Made by a program: the position numbers and the translations under genes. DNA of 38,452 nucleotides. It comes from Candidatus Woesearchaeota archaeon (GTDB taxonomy: Archaea; Nanobdellota; Nanobdellia; Woesearchaeales; ARS49). The notes under the pieces are model-generated. The model saw only the letters and a list, made by a program, of their open reading frames with translations. It made no database searches and was not told the origin of the DNA. The stretch's first letter is position 1. The number at the start of each line of letters is the position of its first letter. The stretch covers positions 1 to 38,452 of the forward strand of contig NYZT01000043.1 of the NCBI GenBank assembly GCA_002687275.1, read 5' to 3'. Positions 7,161-14,739 of this stretch are shown piece after piece.

Positions 7161-8174
7161 ATGGTAGACTTACACAAGAGCAAAGAAGCACTACAGAACC
7201 AGAAAGCAAGCATCAAGGATTTTCAAAAGCTTAACACGCAGAACTACAAGCTTCTTCTTTCATGGCTTAATGAGTGGGAAGAACGAAGTCTGAGTAGAAG
7301 GGGTCACACTCCTGATGCCAAAGTGCGAATAGCTAAGACACTTGCCAAATACTATCAGATATCTAAACAACTCATGCACTGGTTCAAAGACGTTGACATA
7401 TCCAAGATGGACCGAGAGCAAATGATTACGATACGCGATGACATCCACACTCTAAAGAACCCGCTTCCATTAAGCGACAAACATAAGCGTAACAAGAGAA
7501 AGAAGCTCAGCCAGAACACTATCCACGACATCTATCGTAAGGTTTTGATTGGAAGCAAGGGAGTTTTTTATCATGTTAGTCCACATCAACATCTTCTTGC
7601 TAAAGAAATATTCCAGATAGACCAGCGAACCGACAAGGAAGTAGATGACATAAGCATGGACGACATTAAGAAAATGGCAAACAGCGCAACCTTACCTCTA
7701 CACAAACTTTGGTTGTGGTTGTTGTTTGATCTGGGAAGTAGACTAAGCGAAACACTGCTACTAACGAGAGGGGCAGTCACAACCACAGAGACCGGTAAAG
7801 GGAGACTTAATTATGAAGTAACGCTGAAAGGGTCAACAACAAAAAGCCAGCAAAGCATGTCCTCTCATTTGATCCATCAAGAAGTTATCGATCTGTTGCG
7901 ATGGCACTTAGATAATCTCGATCGCGATCCGGACACTACTGATCGCACACGCTTGTTCAGCTTTTCTCCAGCAATGGGGGAGAAAGTAATACGCACGCTC
8001 AGCACGCGATCAGGAGTACTTGCTAAACCTACAAAGAAACAACCTACACCGCACACCATTCGTCGGAGCAACGCTCGGTACTTGTACGAAAAAGATTACG
8101 GTCTAGAAGAGATAAACACAAGACAAGGAAGACACCCAGCCAAGCAAAACTCTCATGCCGCACCTGTTTCGTAA
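7161..8174 (+). CDS. tyrosine recombinase/integrase, C-terminally truncated
   Basis: A 337-residue site-specific recombinase, probably the enzyme that inserted this element. The N-terminal helical DNA-binding part spans about 1-160. Catalytic residues are visible as Arg194 (GSRLSE), a Lys in the beta turn (TLKGSTTK, about 223-228), His298-x-x-Arg301 (HTIRR) and His325 (GRHP). The Tyr expected about nine residues after His325 is missing; the frame instead ends HPAKQNSHAAPVS. The last 130 bases overlap antisense the tail of the replicase gene, so the 3' end was lost in a rearrangement. The ATG at 7161 is chosen over 7104 because a TATA (TTTTTTAAATG, 7112-7122) lies just upstream. Likely catalytically dead. 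Confidence 0.8.
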   Translation: MVDLHKSKEALQNQKASIKDFQKLNTQNYKLLLSWLNEWEERSLSRRGHTPDAKVRIAKTLAKYYQISKQLMHWFKDVDISKMDREQMITIRDDIHTLKNPLPLSDKHKRNKRKKLSQNTIHDIYRKVLIGSKGVFYHVSPHQHLLAKEIFQIDQRTDKEVDDISMDDIKKMANSATLPLHKLWLWLLFDLGSRLSETLLLTRGAVTTTETGKGRLNYEVTLKGSTTKSQQSMSSHLIHQEVIDLLRWHLDNLDRDPDTTDRTRLFSFSPAMGEKVIRTLSTRSGVLAKPTKKQPTPHTIRRSNARYLYEKDYGLEEINTRQGRHPAKQNSHAAPVS

Positions 8175-10221
8175 CAACCCAGCCATTCTTTATGTAGGTA
8201 GACAAACGCCTTTGAACTTGTGGCAGGCTCTTGCCTAACAGCTTGATCATTTCGGTTTTCACACGCGCAATGCTAACCTTACTGGACCTTTGATCCAGTG
8301 CTCCCTGTTGTTCCAGCCACTTCAATACGGAAACATCTTTTCCTCTTGCCCCCTTATAGGTTTCTCCGTAGTCCAGATCGCCTATCAATTTGTCTTCTAG
8401 GTACATCAATGTGTGCATAAAGATCTCGTACAGGTCTATCCCTGCATGTAGTACGTCAACACAGGATACTTCGGGGTTTTGCTCTTCGTTCCTAGCTACC
8501 GCACCTAGGAAGGAAAACCTAACCAGATGTTCCTGTAGTTGCCAGCCAACCATGGAAGCATACGCCGAGCTTTTCTTTCCAAAGCTCTGCGCTACACTAA
8601 GCAGGTGTTCGTGAACCGTGGCCATAAGTTCAACAGTGTCTGGTGCTGTACGAACCTTTGTTATATCTGGCTCAGTGTTTATTCGCATCATTAACTTGCT
8701 GAGAAACGTTGTGAACTCTGCGCTTCCTGTTGTTGCCTTTTCGTCTGTTTCCATAAAGCGTGCGCGGTAGTCTTCCTTTTCAATGCGCAAAGCAGGGTTG
8801 TATCCGACAAGGAAACGTCTGAACAAACCACTCTCGACGATCCGCGGTTCGAAGTTGTGCGGTTGCGTTAACAAGGTGAAACTTGTATCAGGGTTGTAAG
8901 CCAGTATTTCTGTTGCAGTGTGTTCTGTTAGTCTTTTCACGATTTGGTTTTTGTGAACTGGGTTGAGTGCTGTGCGCATGTATTTCTGGATTTCTAACAG
9001 TCCAGGGCTTCTTCTGTCGGCTTCTAATAGTTCTCTGCACTCGTCGATGAGTATGGCGCAGCTGTCAAAGTATCCCTTGTTAGGTATCCAATCTGGTTTT
9101 TTCTTGCTTCCTCTATTGATCATTTTGCCCACGAATTGTTCGCTATGGTAGCTTGTTGGGATGCTTACGTTCCCGAGTTTTTCTGCTTGGGTTTTGGTCT
9201 CGTACATGAAGCTGTTTTTTCCCTGGCCACTTGGTAGGACGATGAGTATGTTTGTGCGGCAGTCTGTCTCTAGTCTTCCGAGTTTCAGAACTTTGCGTCT
9301 TTGGGTAATTCCTACTGTGTGATACCACTGTAGTTTGATGAGCGGTGCGAAGCCTTCACCTAGTAGGTTGAGAGCGTCGTGTAAGTTTTGGAAGCAAGGT
9401 AGGTGACCTGTTTTGTATTGTAGTGTTGGCATCTCGGAAAGGTCTCTGGGTTCCTTCTTATCTTCCATCACTTTTTGGGGTGTGTCCAAAGTAATGTTGG
9501 CGCTTTTCGCTAGTGCTAGTTTGGCAGTTATGAAATCACAATTGTGTAGCTTCATGTATGCGGTAAATACATCGCCGCCCTGGTCGCAGTGGAAGCATTT
9601 CCATAGGCCCTTTGTGTCGTCGAAGCTAAGGCATTGACCACCTTTACTACCATGCCATGGGCACCTGGTGGGGTTCTTGCTCGTGTCGATCCCTGCGTCG
9701 GATAGAATGGTGGATAGCCTTGTTTTGTTTTTGATCTGTTGTACTACTAGATCTTTGTCGTGGAAGTTCGCAACGTTTGTTTTTACGTCGTCTTTCCTCC
9801 AAGGGCTGAAGGCTGCTTTGATTTCTCCCATGGAAATCTTTGCGATAGGTATGTCATCTACAACAACATACTTATTGCCATTAGGGTGCGTGCTTCCTGG
9901 ACCTATGACTTGTTTCTTTGGTCCTTGAACATCGGCGAGAGTGTCGTGCCCTTCTGTTTGTACCTTAACGTTTTCTGGGTTATCTACCACAAAGTACTTG
10001 TGCGACAAACCACCACCCGTCTTCACCGTGAACGTTGGTGGTAACTTCAGGATTACTTTTTCTTGAACCTCTGCATTATCAAAGTCAACAGCGACAAGGT
10101 TGGCTTCTCCCGTAACCACGCCGTAGTTGCCCCCTTCGCCTTCTGCCACGGCATGGCGGACTAGCGCGCGTATGTCTTCTTCGTTGCCAAACGATCCTAG
10201 GGGGATTGCTAATGTTCTCAT
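8044..10221 (-). CDS. Prim-Pol / CHC2 zinc finger / helicase replication protein
   Basis: A 725-residue multidomain replication initiator of plasmid or viral type. Residues 1-140 are a Prim-Pol-like primase-polymerase: metal site VDFD (Asp46, Asp48), GLSHKYF (His74) and VIGPGSTHPNG. Next comes a CHC2-type zinc finger (Cys187, His190, Cys209, Cys212). The ATPase/helicase follows, with Walker A PSGQGKNS (330-337) and Walker B AILIDE (389-394). A winged-helix-like tail is at about 630-680. About the last 40 residues are the antisense of the recombinase gene and not native, so the true 3' end is missing. The ATG lies one base after the tRNA-Ala 3' end, with no room for a separate promoter; co-transcription from the tRNA promoter is likely. 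Confidence 0.85.
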   Translation of the reverse strand: MRTLAIPLGSFGNEEDIRALVRHAVAEGEGGNYGVVTGEANLVAVDFDNAEVQEKVILKLPPTFTVKTGGGLSHKYFVVDNPENVKVQTEGHDTLADVQGPKKQVIGPGSTHPNGNKYVVVDDIPIAKISMGEIKAAFSPWRKDDVKTNVANFHDKDLVVQQIKNKTRLSTILSDAGIDTSKNPTRCPWHGSKGGQCLSFDDTKGLWKCFHCDQGGDVFTAYMKLHNCDFITAKLALAKSANITLDTPQKVMEDKKEPRDLSEMPTLQYKTGHLPCFQNLHDALNLLGEGFAPLIKLQWYHTVGITQRRKVLKLGRLETDCRTNILIVLPSGQGKNSFMYETKTQAEKLGNVSIPTSYHSEQFVGKMINRGSKKKPDWIPNKGYFDSCAILIDECRELLEADRRSPGLLEIQKYMRTALNPVHKNQIVKRLTEHTATEILAYNPDTSFTLLTQPHNFEPRIVESGLFRRFLVGYNPALRIEKEDYRARFMETDEKATTGSAEFTTFLSKLMMRINTEPDITKVRTAPDTVELMATVHEHLLSVAQSFGKKSSAYASMVGWQLQEHLVRFSFLGAVARNEEQNPEVSCVDVLHAGIDLYEIFMHTLMYLEDKLIGDLDYGETYKGARGKDVSVLKWLEQQGALDQRSSKVSIARVKTEMIKLLGKSLPQVQRRLSTYIKNGWVVTKQVRHESFAWLGVFLVLCLSLLDRNLFRTSTERCSDEWCAV

Positions 10222-10222
10222 A

Positions 10223-10296
10223 TGGACCTGCCGGGATTTGAACCCGGAGACTCACCCAAGCCAAGGGTGTGTGATACCAGATTTCACCACGGGCCC
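10223..10296 (-). tRNA. tRNA-Ala (anticodon GGC), slightly irregular
   Basis: A 74-base cloverleaf: D stem GTGA/TCAC, anticodon stem CACCC/GGGTG with loop TTGGCTT (anticodon GGC), and T arm CCGGG-TTCAAAT-CCCGG. The acceptor GGGCCCG/CAGGTCC includes G3-U70, the alanine identity pair. Oddities are a C6-A67 mismatch and U at position 37, normally a purine. A TATA-like TTTAAAAA (10321-10328) is about 28 bases upstream. The replicase ATG starts one base after the discriminator. The body also resembles archaeal tRNA-Pro, so identity should be held with some caution. Confidence 0.8.
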
Positions 10297-10335
10297 GTAT
10301 GAGGCTAGGATGGTGGGCTGTTTAAAAATGTGTCT

Positions 10336-12192
10336 TCATTTGCTTTTCATCTCCCAGCTGCCATCCCAGTCCTTTCCTGGAGGATTCTTTTTGAAGACCT
10401 TGCAACGTTCTATCATTGTTTCAGCAGTGGTATCCTTCTGCAGGTGTAGGGCTTTTTGGAAGCCTTTAATGGCTGCGTCCCATTGTTGTGCTTTGTAATA
10501 GTCAAGAGCTTTCTCAAACTCCTTCACAAAGGGTTGTTTGTTCTTGCATTTTGCTTTTTCTGCTATTAACTCAAAGATTTCAATCGCTTCCTTCTTTCCT
10601 TTGACCTTTACAAAATCTAGCGGCCTGGTGAGGTACTTGTGCTTGACGTGCTTGTTTGTGTGCTGTGAGATGATGATGTGCGTTCCGTATTGTTTGTTCA
10701 AACCTTCTAATCGCGATCCTAGGTTGATGGTGTCCCCCATGGCGGTGTAGTCGAAGCGCTCATGGCTTCCCATGTTGCCAACGATAGCATCGCCAGTGTT
10801 CAAACCAATACCTATATCTAGGGCTGGCACACCTTCTTTTGTCCACTTCTTTTGCAATCTCGCAAGTTCTTCCATCATTTCCAGGCTGGTCTCGCATGCG
10901 AGCTCTGCATGTTGTGCTTCATCAACAGGGGCGTTCCAGAAGGCCATGATGGCGTCCCCCATGAACTTGTCCACGCAGCCTTTGTTTTTCAACACGATGG
11001 AAGTCATGCTGTCTAAGTACTCGTTGAGTAGGTGCACCAGATCTTCTGGACTGAGCGCTTCGGATACGCTGGTAAATCCGCGAATGTCTGAGAAAAACAC
11101 AGTAATCTCTTTTCGCTCCCCTCCTAGCTTTAACTTTTCTGGACTGCTGACTAAGTCGTTTACTAAATCTTTGGATACGTATTTTCCAAACGCTTGTTGT
11201 ATCTCGCGACGCTTTTTTCCTTCCACAAAGTACAAGTGTGCAGTATTCATAACTGTGCTGACGATGACGCTCAGCTCAAAATACAAAACGGGAAGCACTG
11301 TTCCCTGCTCAAAAGTTAGTATAGTCAGCCAGGGAAGTATGAGAATGAGGAGGGCCACAAGCACTGCTGCAACCCAGTAGGAAAAGTACCATGTTATCGC
11401 AGTCGCTATTCCTGTCAGTACGATGATTCCTGCTAGTGTGCTAGGGCGAGATAATGGGTAGAGGTAGTTCGCTTGCAACATGGTTTGGATTGCGTTTGCG
11501 TGCACCTCAACACCGGGCATGGCTTTTCCTTCTGAGGTGGGAACGAGATAGTCATCGTGGAGTCCTGGGCTGGTAGCGCCGACAAGGACTATGCGATCTT
11601 TAACGTTGATCTTTTTACTGAGGAGGTCTTTTGCAGAAACGTACTCAAAGCTTTGTGGAGGCCCTACGAAATTGATGAGCATACGTTCTGGAGGATACGC
11701 CTGATAGCCTGCTTGCCGCAGTATCTCTACCGAGAAGGGGATTCCCAGGTCTGTCTTTATGGCTCTCGTAACCTTATCGCGGTCAGTGATGACGTTCACG
11801 TAGCCGTGGTTTGCGTTGGCTCCTATGAGGGGTGTTGCTTGGAGCAACTGGTCTTGACTATGCTCTTGCGCCAAAACGACATGTGCGTTGGAGATTGCTT
11901 CTGCCAACTCATGATCTTGGTTTGAAGGTTCGTAGAACCCTATGTCTACGCCTGTCACGCGTGCTTCTTCCAGCTGGGTGATGAGTTTGGCGGTCAGGTT
12001 GCGAGGCCACGGCCACCTTCCAAGCTCTTGGAGACTGGGGTCATCAATGGCTACGATGAGTATGTTCTGAGGTTGTATACCTCCATGCAGGTTGTCTGTT
12101 ATTTTTACTTCGATGTTTGAGAACGCGCCCACCAGGAAGAGAAAGCATACCAACGCGCACCCGACTATGGGCACTAACGGCGAGTGCTGCAT
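10336..12192 (-). CDS. CHASE2-domain class III adenylate cyclase
   Basis: A 618-residue membrane receptor cyclase that would convert ATP to cAMP. An N-terminal anchor (7-24) precedes an extracellular CHASE2 sensor (about 40-245, with VAIDDPSLQELGRWPWPR and VGATSPGLHDD). Three membrane helices follow (about 252-325), then the catalytic domain (345-540). Metal aspartates are Asp369 (FFSDIRGFTS) and Asp413 (DKFMGDAIMAF). Lys409 with Asp481/Thr483 is the adenine-selecting set, and Asn490 and Arg494 are transition-state residues, so it looks active. A TPR-like pair of helices ends the protein. It starts directly after the FecR stop (TAG-ATG), third in the operon. CHASE2 cyclases are typical of bacteria and rare in archaea, suggesting transfer. 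Confidence 0.9.
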   Translation of the reverse strand: MQHSPLVPIVGCALVCFLFLVGAFSNIEVKITDNLHGGIQPQNILIVAIDDPSLQELGRWPWPRNLTAKLITQLEEARVTGVDIGFYEPSNQDHELAEAISNAHVVLAQEHSQDQLLQATPLIGANANHGYVNVITDRDKVTRAIKTDLGIPFSVEILRQAGYQAYPPERMLINFVGPPQSFEYVSAKDLLSKKINVKDRIVLVGATSPGLHDDYLVPTSEGKAMPGVEVHANAIQTMLQANYLYPLSRPSTLAGIIVLTGIATAITWYFSYWVAAVLVALLILILPWLTILTFEQGTVLPVLYFELSVIVSTVMNTAHLYFVEGKKRREIQQAFGKYVSKDLVNDLVSSPEKLKLGGERKEITVFFSDIRGFTSVSEALSPEDLVHLLNEYLDSMTSIVLKNKGCVDKFMGDAIMAFWNAPVDEAQHAELACETSLEMMEELARLQKKWTKEGVPALDIGIGLNTGDAIVGNMGSHERFDYTAMGDTINLGSRLEGLNKQYGTHIIISQHTNKHVKHKYLTRPLDFVKVKGKKEAIEIFELIAEKAKCKNKQPFVKEFEKALDYYKAQQWDAAIKGFQKALHLQKDTTAETMIERCKVFKKNPPGKDWDGSWEMKSK

Positions 12193-13209
12193 CTACCTGC
12201 GTACGCTCCCATTGTCAAACTCTGTGCGCACTTTTTTGTCGAGTGCTGCCTTGACGGTCGTGTCATTCTTATGCCTTTGAGTGGGGAACGTTTGCGTAGG
12301 TCGTACTTTGTCAGTTTCTTGTTGTAAAGGTGTTGTGGCATGGGGTGCTGTTCTTGAGAGGAAGGGTGTTTTGTTTTTGGGCCGTTGCTCTTTTGTGACA
12401 GGACGCTTTTTTGCATTTCCTTGTCTTGGTTGTGTTGTAGATATTATTTTCTCTTTGCTCACGTTGCGTGAGGCCTCCGTGCGAACCGTTGTGCTGTTTC
12501 GAAATTTTGGTGGTTGTGTGTTGCTTTTTGTCTCGCTCTTAAGGGTTTGATTTTTTCTTTGCGGTTTTGTGCGTTCTTTCTTTGTTGGCTCTGGTGATCT
12601 GCGTTCTGGGGCTTTCTTTCTTTTGTGAATTTTGTCTTGTAGTCTTCTTACTGTTTGCACGTATTGCTGAGTGTCTTTTCTTTTGGAAACGAGGTGCTGC
12701 TGTTCTTCCACGCTGGTCAGTTTGCGTTTAACCCGTCTCTGTTTTTTGGAGGTGATTACTTTCTCATGTTTTCCTATGACTATCTGGGATTCGTTGGTTC
12801 GTATACTCACGTTGCCCTCCCCTACGAGAATGGTGGCGGACTGATTGACGACGACTACCTCAAACTCGGTTCCTCTGACTGCTGCAACCGAGTAAGGGTT
12901 TTCTACTTGGTACGTAGTCGCACCTACTGTTGCTAAATACTTGTGCCAGGTCGTACCTCTGTCTTGGTACCAGTGAACGTTATGCAGTTCTAGTAAGGAC
13001 ACGTTGGTGTAAGGATCAACGTGGACAAGTGCTCGGCCGGGTATGGCTACCTTTGCAGTACCATTAAAGGTTTGGATGTTACGGACGGTGTTGTTGGTGA
13101 TGGGTGGTGAGCCATCTGCCAACACCTCGCCTGAAAAATCTAGTAAGATCGCATCTTGCGTTATGGTCGGGGCACAAGCGACTAGCATGAGGAGGAGAAG
13201 TTTTTTCAT
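12193..13209 (-). CDS. FecR-domain lipoprotein with basic low-complexity tail
   Basis: A 338-residue protein starting with a lipoprotein signal (MKKLLLLMLVACAPT, Cys12). The FecR-type domain (about 20-150) ends in the signature SVAAVRGTEFEVVV followed by GEGNVSIR. Residues 155-338 are Lys/Arg/Thr/Asn/Gln-rich, low complexity and probably disordered, with many Asn-X-Ser/Thr sequons that could be glycosylated on the cell surface. The ATG overlaps the upstream FecR stop (ATGA) and the stop abuts the cyclase ATG, so the three are translationally coupled. FecR/CHASE2 neighbours are common in bacterial surface-sensing operons. The tail could bind an anionic wall polymer, but this is a guess. Confidence 0.8.
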   Translation of the reverse strand: MKKLLLLMLVACAPTITQDAILLDFSGEVLADGSPPITNNTVRNIQTFNGTAKVAIPGRALVHVDPYTNVSLLELHNVHWYQDRGTTWHKYLATVGATTYQVENPYSVAAVRGTEFEVVVVNQSATILVGEGNVSIRTNESQIVIGKHEKVITSKKQRRVKRKLTSVEEQQHLVSKRKDTQQYVQTVRRLQDKIHKRKKAPERRSPEPTKKERTKPQRKNQTLKSETKSNTQPPKFRNSTTVRTEASRNVSKEKIISTTQPRQGNAKKRPVTKEQRPKNKTPFLSRTAPHATTPLQQETDKVRPTQTFPTQRHKNDTTVKAALDKKVRTEFDNGSVRR

Positions 13210-14063
13210 TCTAGTTGGGCACGAGCCTCTCTGATTTGTTCGGTGATGGCTAAGATTTTATCTAGAATTTCTGATTGGATGGGTGCGTCTTTCTTTATTT
13301 GTTCAGGATCAAAACTTTCTGCCTCGTCGTGTTCGTTAAAGGAAGCTTTTATTTCGTCTTCAGTCACGCCAAAGCGTTGTTTGAACACGTTGAAGGCAAC
13401 GCTGTTCTTACGCAACTCGTTCCATCTCATTTTCTTTAGCGTGGTGACATGCACTTCTAACTCTTTCTTGAGCCTTTCAAGATCTTCTGGTGTGGGGTCC
13501 GATTGAACCAGTGTGCTGTCTTTTAATGTGTATTTTTCCAGACTGCCCACTTCAACACGTTCTTCTTGATGCTGGAAAGAGACCTTGCCTTCTAGGACGA
13601 TGATTTGGTCGGGGGAGACTTGCTGTTCCCATGTCGTTCCCCTTACCGCGGCTACGGTGTTAGGTGTTGTCGCTTTGTAGTTTTTCATTCCGGTAAGGCC
13701 GGTGAACTTGTTCCATGTTCTCCCTTGCGTGTGTTGTACTTCCACGTTCTCTGGCGATATGGAAGAAATGCGTAGTTCGCTGTCGCTGTCGAGTGTTACT
13801 ATCATACTTTCTCTTAGTACGATGATGGCGCGACCTTGGCCTGTTTTCACCACTTCGTTGACCTTCAGGCGCATCCCTTGTACTGCGGTGATGGTCGTGC
13901 TCCCGGTAACTATAGAAACGTCTCCGTCTACAGAAAGCAGTAGGGCGTCGCTGGTGCTGCTCTTCGTGAGGCCTGAGTACGCCATCAGTCCGCCTACCAA
14001 GATGAGTAATGCGATAATGCCTCCTACCACGCCAACTTTAGAAATGCCTCGTCCCATACGCAC
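13206..14063 (-). CDS. membrane-anchored FecR-domain protein
   Basis: A 285-residue protein with one membrane helix (about 10-29, VGVVGGIIALLILVGGLMAY) and an extracellular FecR-like beta domain (about 45-180) with the signature NTVAAVRGTTWEQQV and a following VLEGKVSF. A charged helical C-terminal region (190-285) is probably coiled. It is first in the FecR-FecR-cyclase operon. A TATA (TCTTATAAAG, 14078-14087) is about 20-25 bases upstream of the GTG at 14063; the ATG at 14057 is an equally good start. Both FecR paralogues probably feed into, or scaffold, the CHASE2 sensor; this is inferred from operon structure. Confidence 0.8.
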   Translation of the reverse strand: MRMGRGISKVGVVGGIIALLILVGGLMAYSGLTKSSTSDALLLSVDGDVSIVTGSTTITAVQGMRLKVNEVVKTGQGRAIIVLRESMIVTLDSDSELRISSISPENVEVQHTQGRTWNKFTGLTGMKNYKATTPNTVAAVRGTTWEQQVSPDQIIVLEGKVSFQHQEERVEVGSLEKYTLKDSTLVQSDPTPEDLERLKKELEVHVTTLKKMRWNELRKNSVAFNVFKQRFGVTEDEIKASFNEHDEAESFDPEQIKKDAPIQSEILDKILAITEQIREARAQLE

Positions 14064-14130
14064 CCTCTTGGCGCGGTTCTTATAAAGTTTGTTGTGTGTT
14101 TGCAGAGTGGTACTAGGCGGTGCTTAAACG

Positions 14131-14340
14131 TTACTGAATGTTGGCAAGGTTTTCCAGTCCGCCACGTTTGAGCCAGAGTTGTTTGAAGGCGTCCGCGCAA
14201 GTGATGGATCTTTTAGGCTCGATGGTGGTTTCTGCAACGCTTTCTGCTAGGCTTTCACCGGCTAAGGCACAACAACCTATACGGACACCCAATTGTATGA
14301 ATATGTCAGGACAACCAATCATTACTACACAAGAAAACAT
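14131..14340 (-). pseudogene. possible gene fragment, minus strand
   Basis: An open frame of 69 codons ending QLWLKRGGLENLANIQ. Only the last 45 codons (ESLAESVAETTIEPKRS onwards) look protein-like; the first part is antisense to the better plus-strand fragment at 14266. No TATA or ribosome-binding site fits its ATG. It is best read as a 3' remnant of a gene broken when the element rearranged, or as chance. Confidence 0.2.
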
Positions 14341-14577
14341 GTTAGTACCTACAACGCTGACTTTCTGAAAACATTCCGGGCATTAAAGGAGAAAGAGCTT
14401 ATCGTGAACAGCAAGGTACTGTGGAGCGCCAGAAGTGCAAAGAAGTACCGGCTCACTTGGAATATTCCCTTAGATGTTCTGACAAGCACGGGAATGCTCC
14501 ACACTCTTGGAGCTATAGACGAAGACCAGAGAGCTGCAACAGTGCGCAACAGTTTAGCCAAAGTATTATACAAATAG
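14266..14577 (+). pseudogene. 3' gene fragment, winged-helix-like
   Basis: An open frame without ATG (first possible start TTG at 14293). The sequence is convincingly protein-like: VRTTNHYYTRKHVSTYNADF followed by LKTFRALKEKELIV and KKYRLTWNIP. That fits a winged helix whose 5' end is lost. The TTNHYY stretch also resembles the Thr-Thr-x-x-Tyr box that the recombinase at 7161 lacks, so it could be a displaced recombinase C-terminus. I cannot decide between these. It ends 55 bases before the att-like copy at 14632. The whole of 14064-14739 has no intact gene. Confidence 0.4.
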
Positions 14578-14631
14578 GACCAAAGCACTTTTGGTGTTTT
14601 CTCCAGGATAACTTCCCAAGTGCCTTACTGA

Positions 14632-14656
14632 TCGGTTAGAAGTCCGGCGGGGGCAT
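14632..14656 (+). other. att-like copy of tRNA-Glu 3' end (site B)
   Basis: TCGGTTAGAAG followed by TCCGGCGGGGGCAT mimics the T arm and acceptor of tRNA-Glu, with CCGGCGGGGGCAT (14644-14656) identical to 7071-7083. The T-loop part is degenerate. It is read as the right end of element segment 1 and the left end of segment 2. Confidence 0.65.
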
Positions 14657-14663
14657 CGAGCAT

Positions 14664-14679
14664 ATTTGATCGGTTCCCC
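14664..14679 (+). repeat. left inverted repeat of cassette 2
   Basis: ATTTGATCGGTTCCCC. Its inverted partner at 16349-16364 reads ATTTGCTCGGTTCCCC on the minus strand, 15 of 16 identical. Both lie a few bases inside the att-like sites. Confidence 0.6.
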
Positions 14680-14739
14680 AGAATGTTGTTACTCAAGGAG
14701 GGATCCGTGAGCGAGTAAATAATCACATGATTGTTTACT

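Larger units (their letters stand above)
7083..14656. mobile_element. integrated element segment 1 (recombinase, replicase, cyclase operon)
   Basis: About 7.6 kb between the tRNA-Glu 3' end and the first att-like copy (14632-14656). It holds a tyrosine recombinase without its nucleophile, a Prim-Pol/helicase replication protein, tRNA-Ala, and a FecR-FecR-CHASE2 cyclase operon. Recombinase plus replication gene next to a tRNA is the hallmark of an integrated plasmid or virus. The recombinase/replicase junction near 8165 shows it has rearranged. Whether the cyclase operon and tRNA-Ala came with the element or were trapped is unclear. Confidence 0.6.

Noticed and set aside
7059-10246. 17-bp inverted repeat CGGGTTCAAATCCCGGC between tRNA-Glu and tRNA-Ala
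   Set aside because: This is the conserved T arm of tRNAs and needs no mobile-element explanation, though it could promote recombination.
7161-14577. SSV-type split integrase (N part at one end, C part at the other)
   Set aside because: In that type the att site lies within the integrase gene. Here the N-terminal part is outside the att core, and the right-hand fragment cannot be shown to be its C-terminus.
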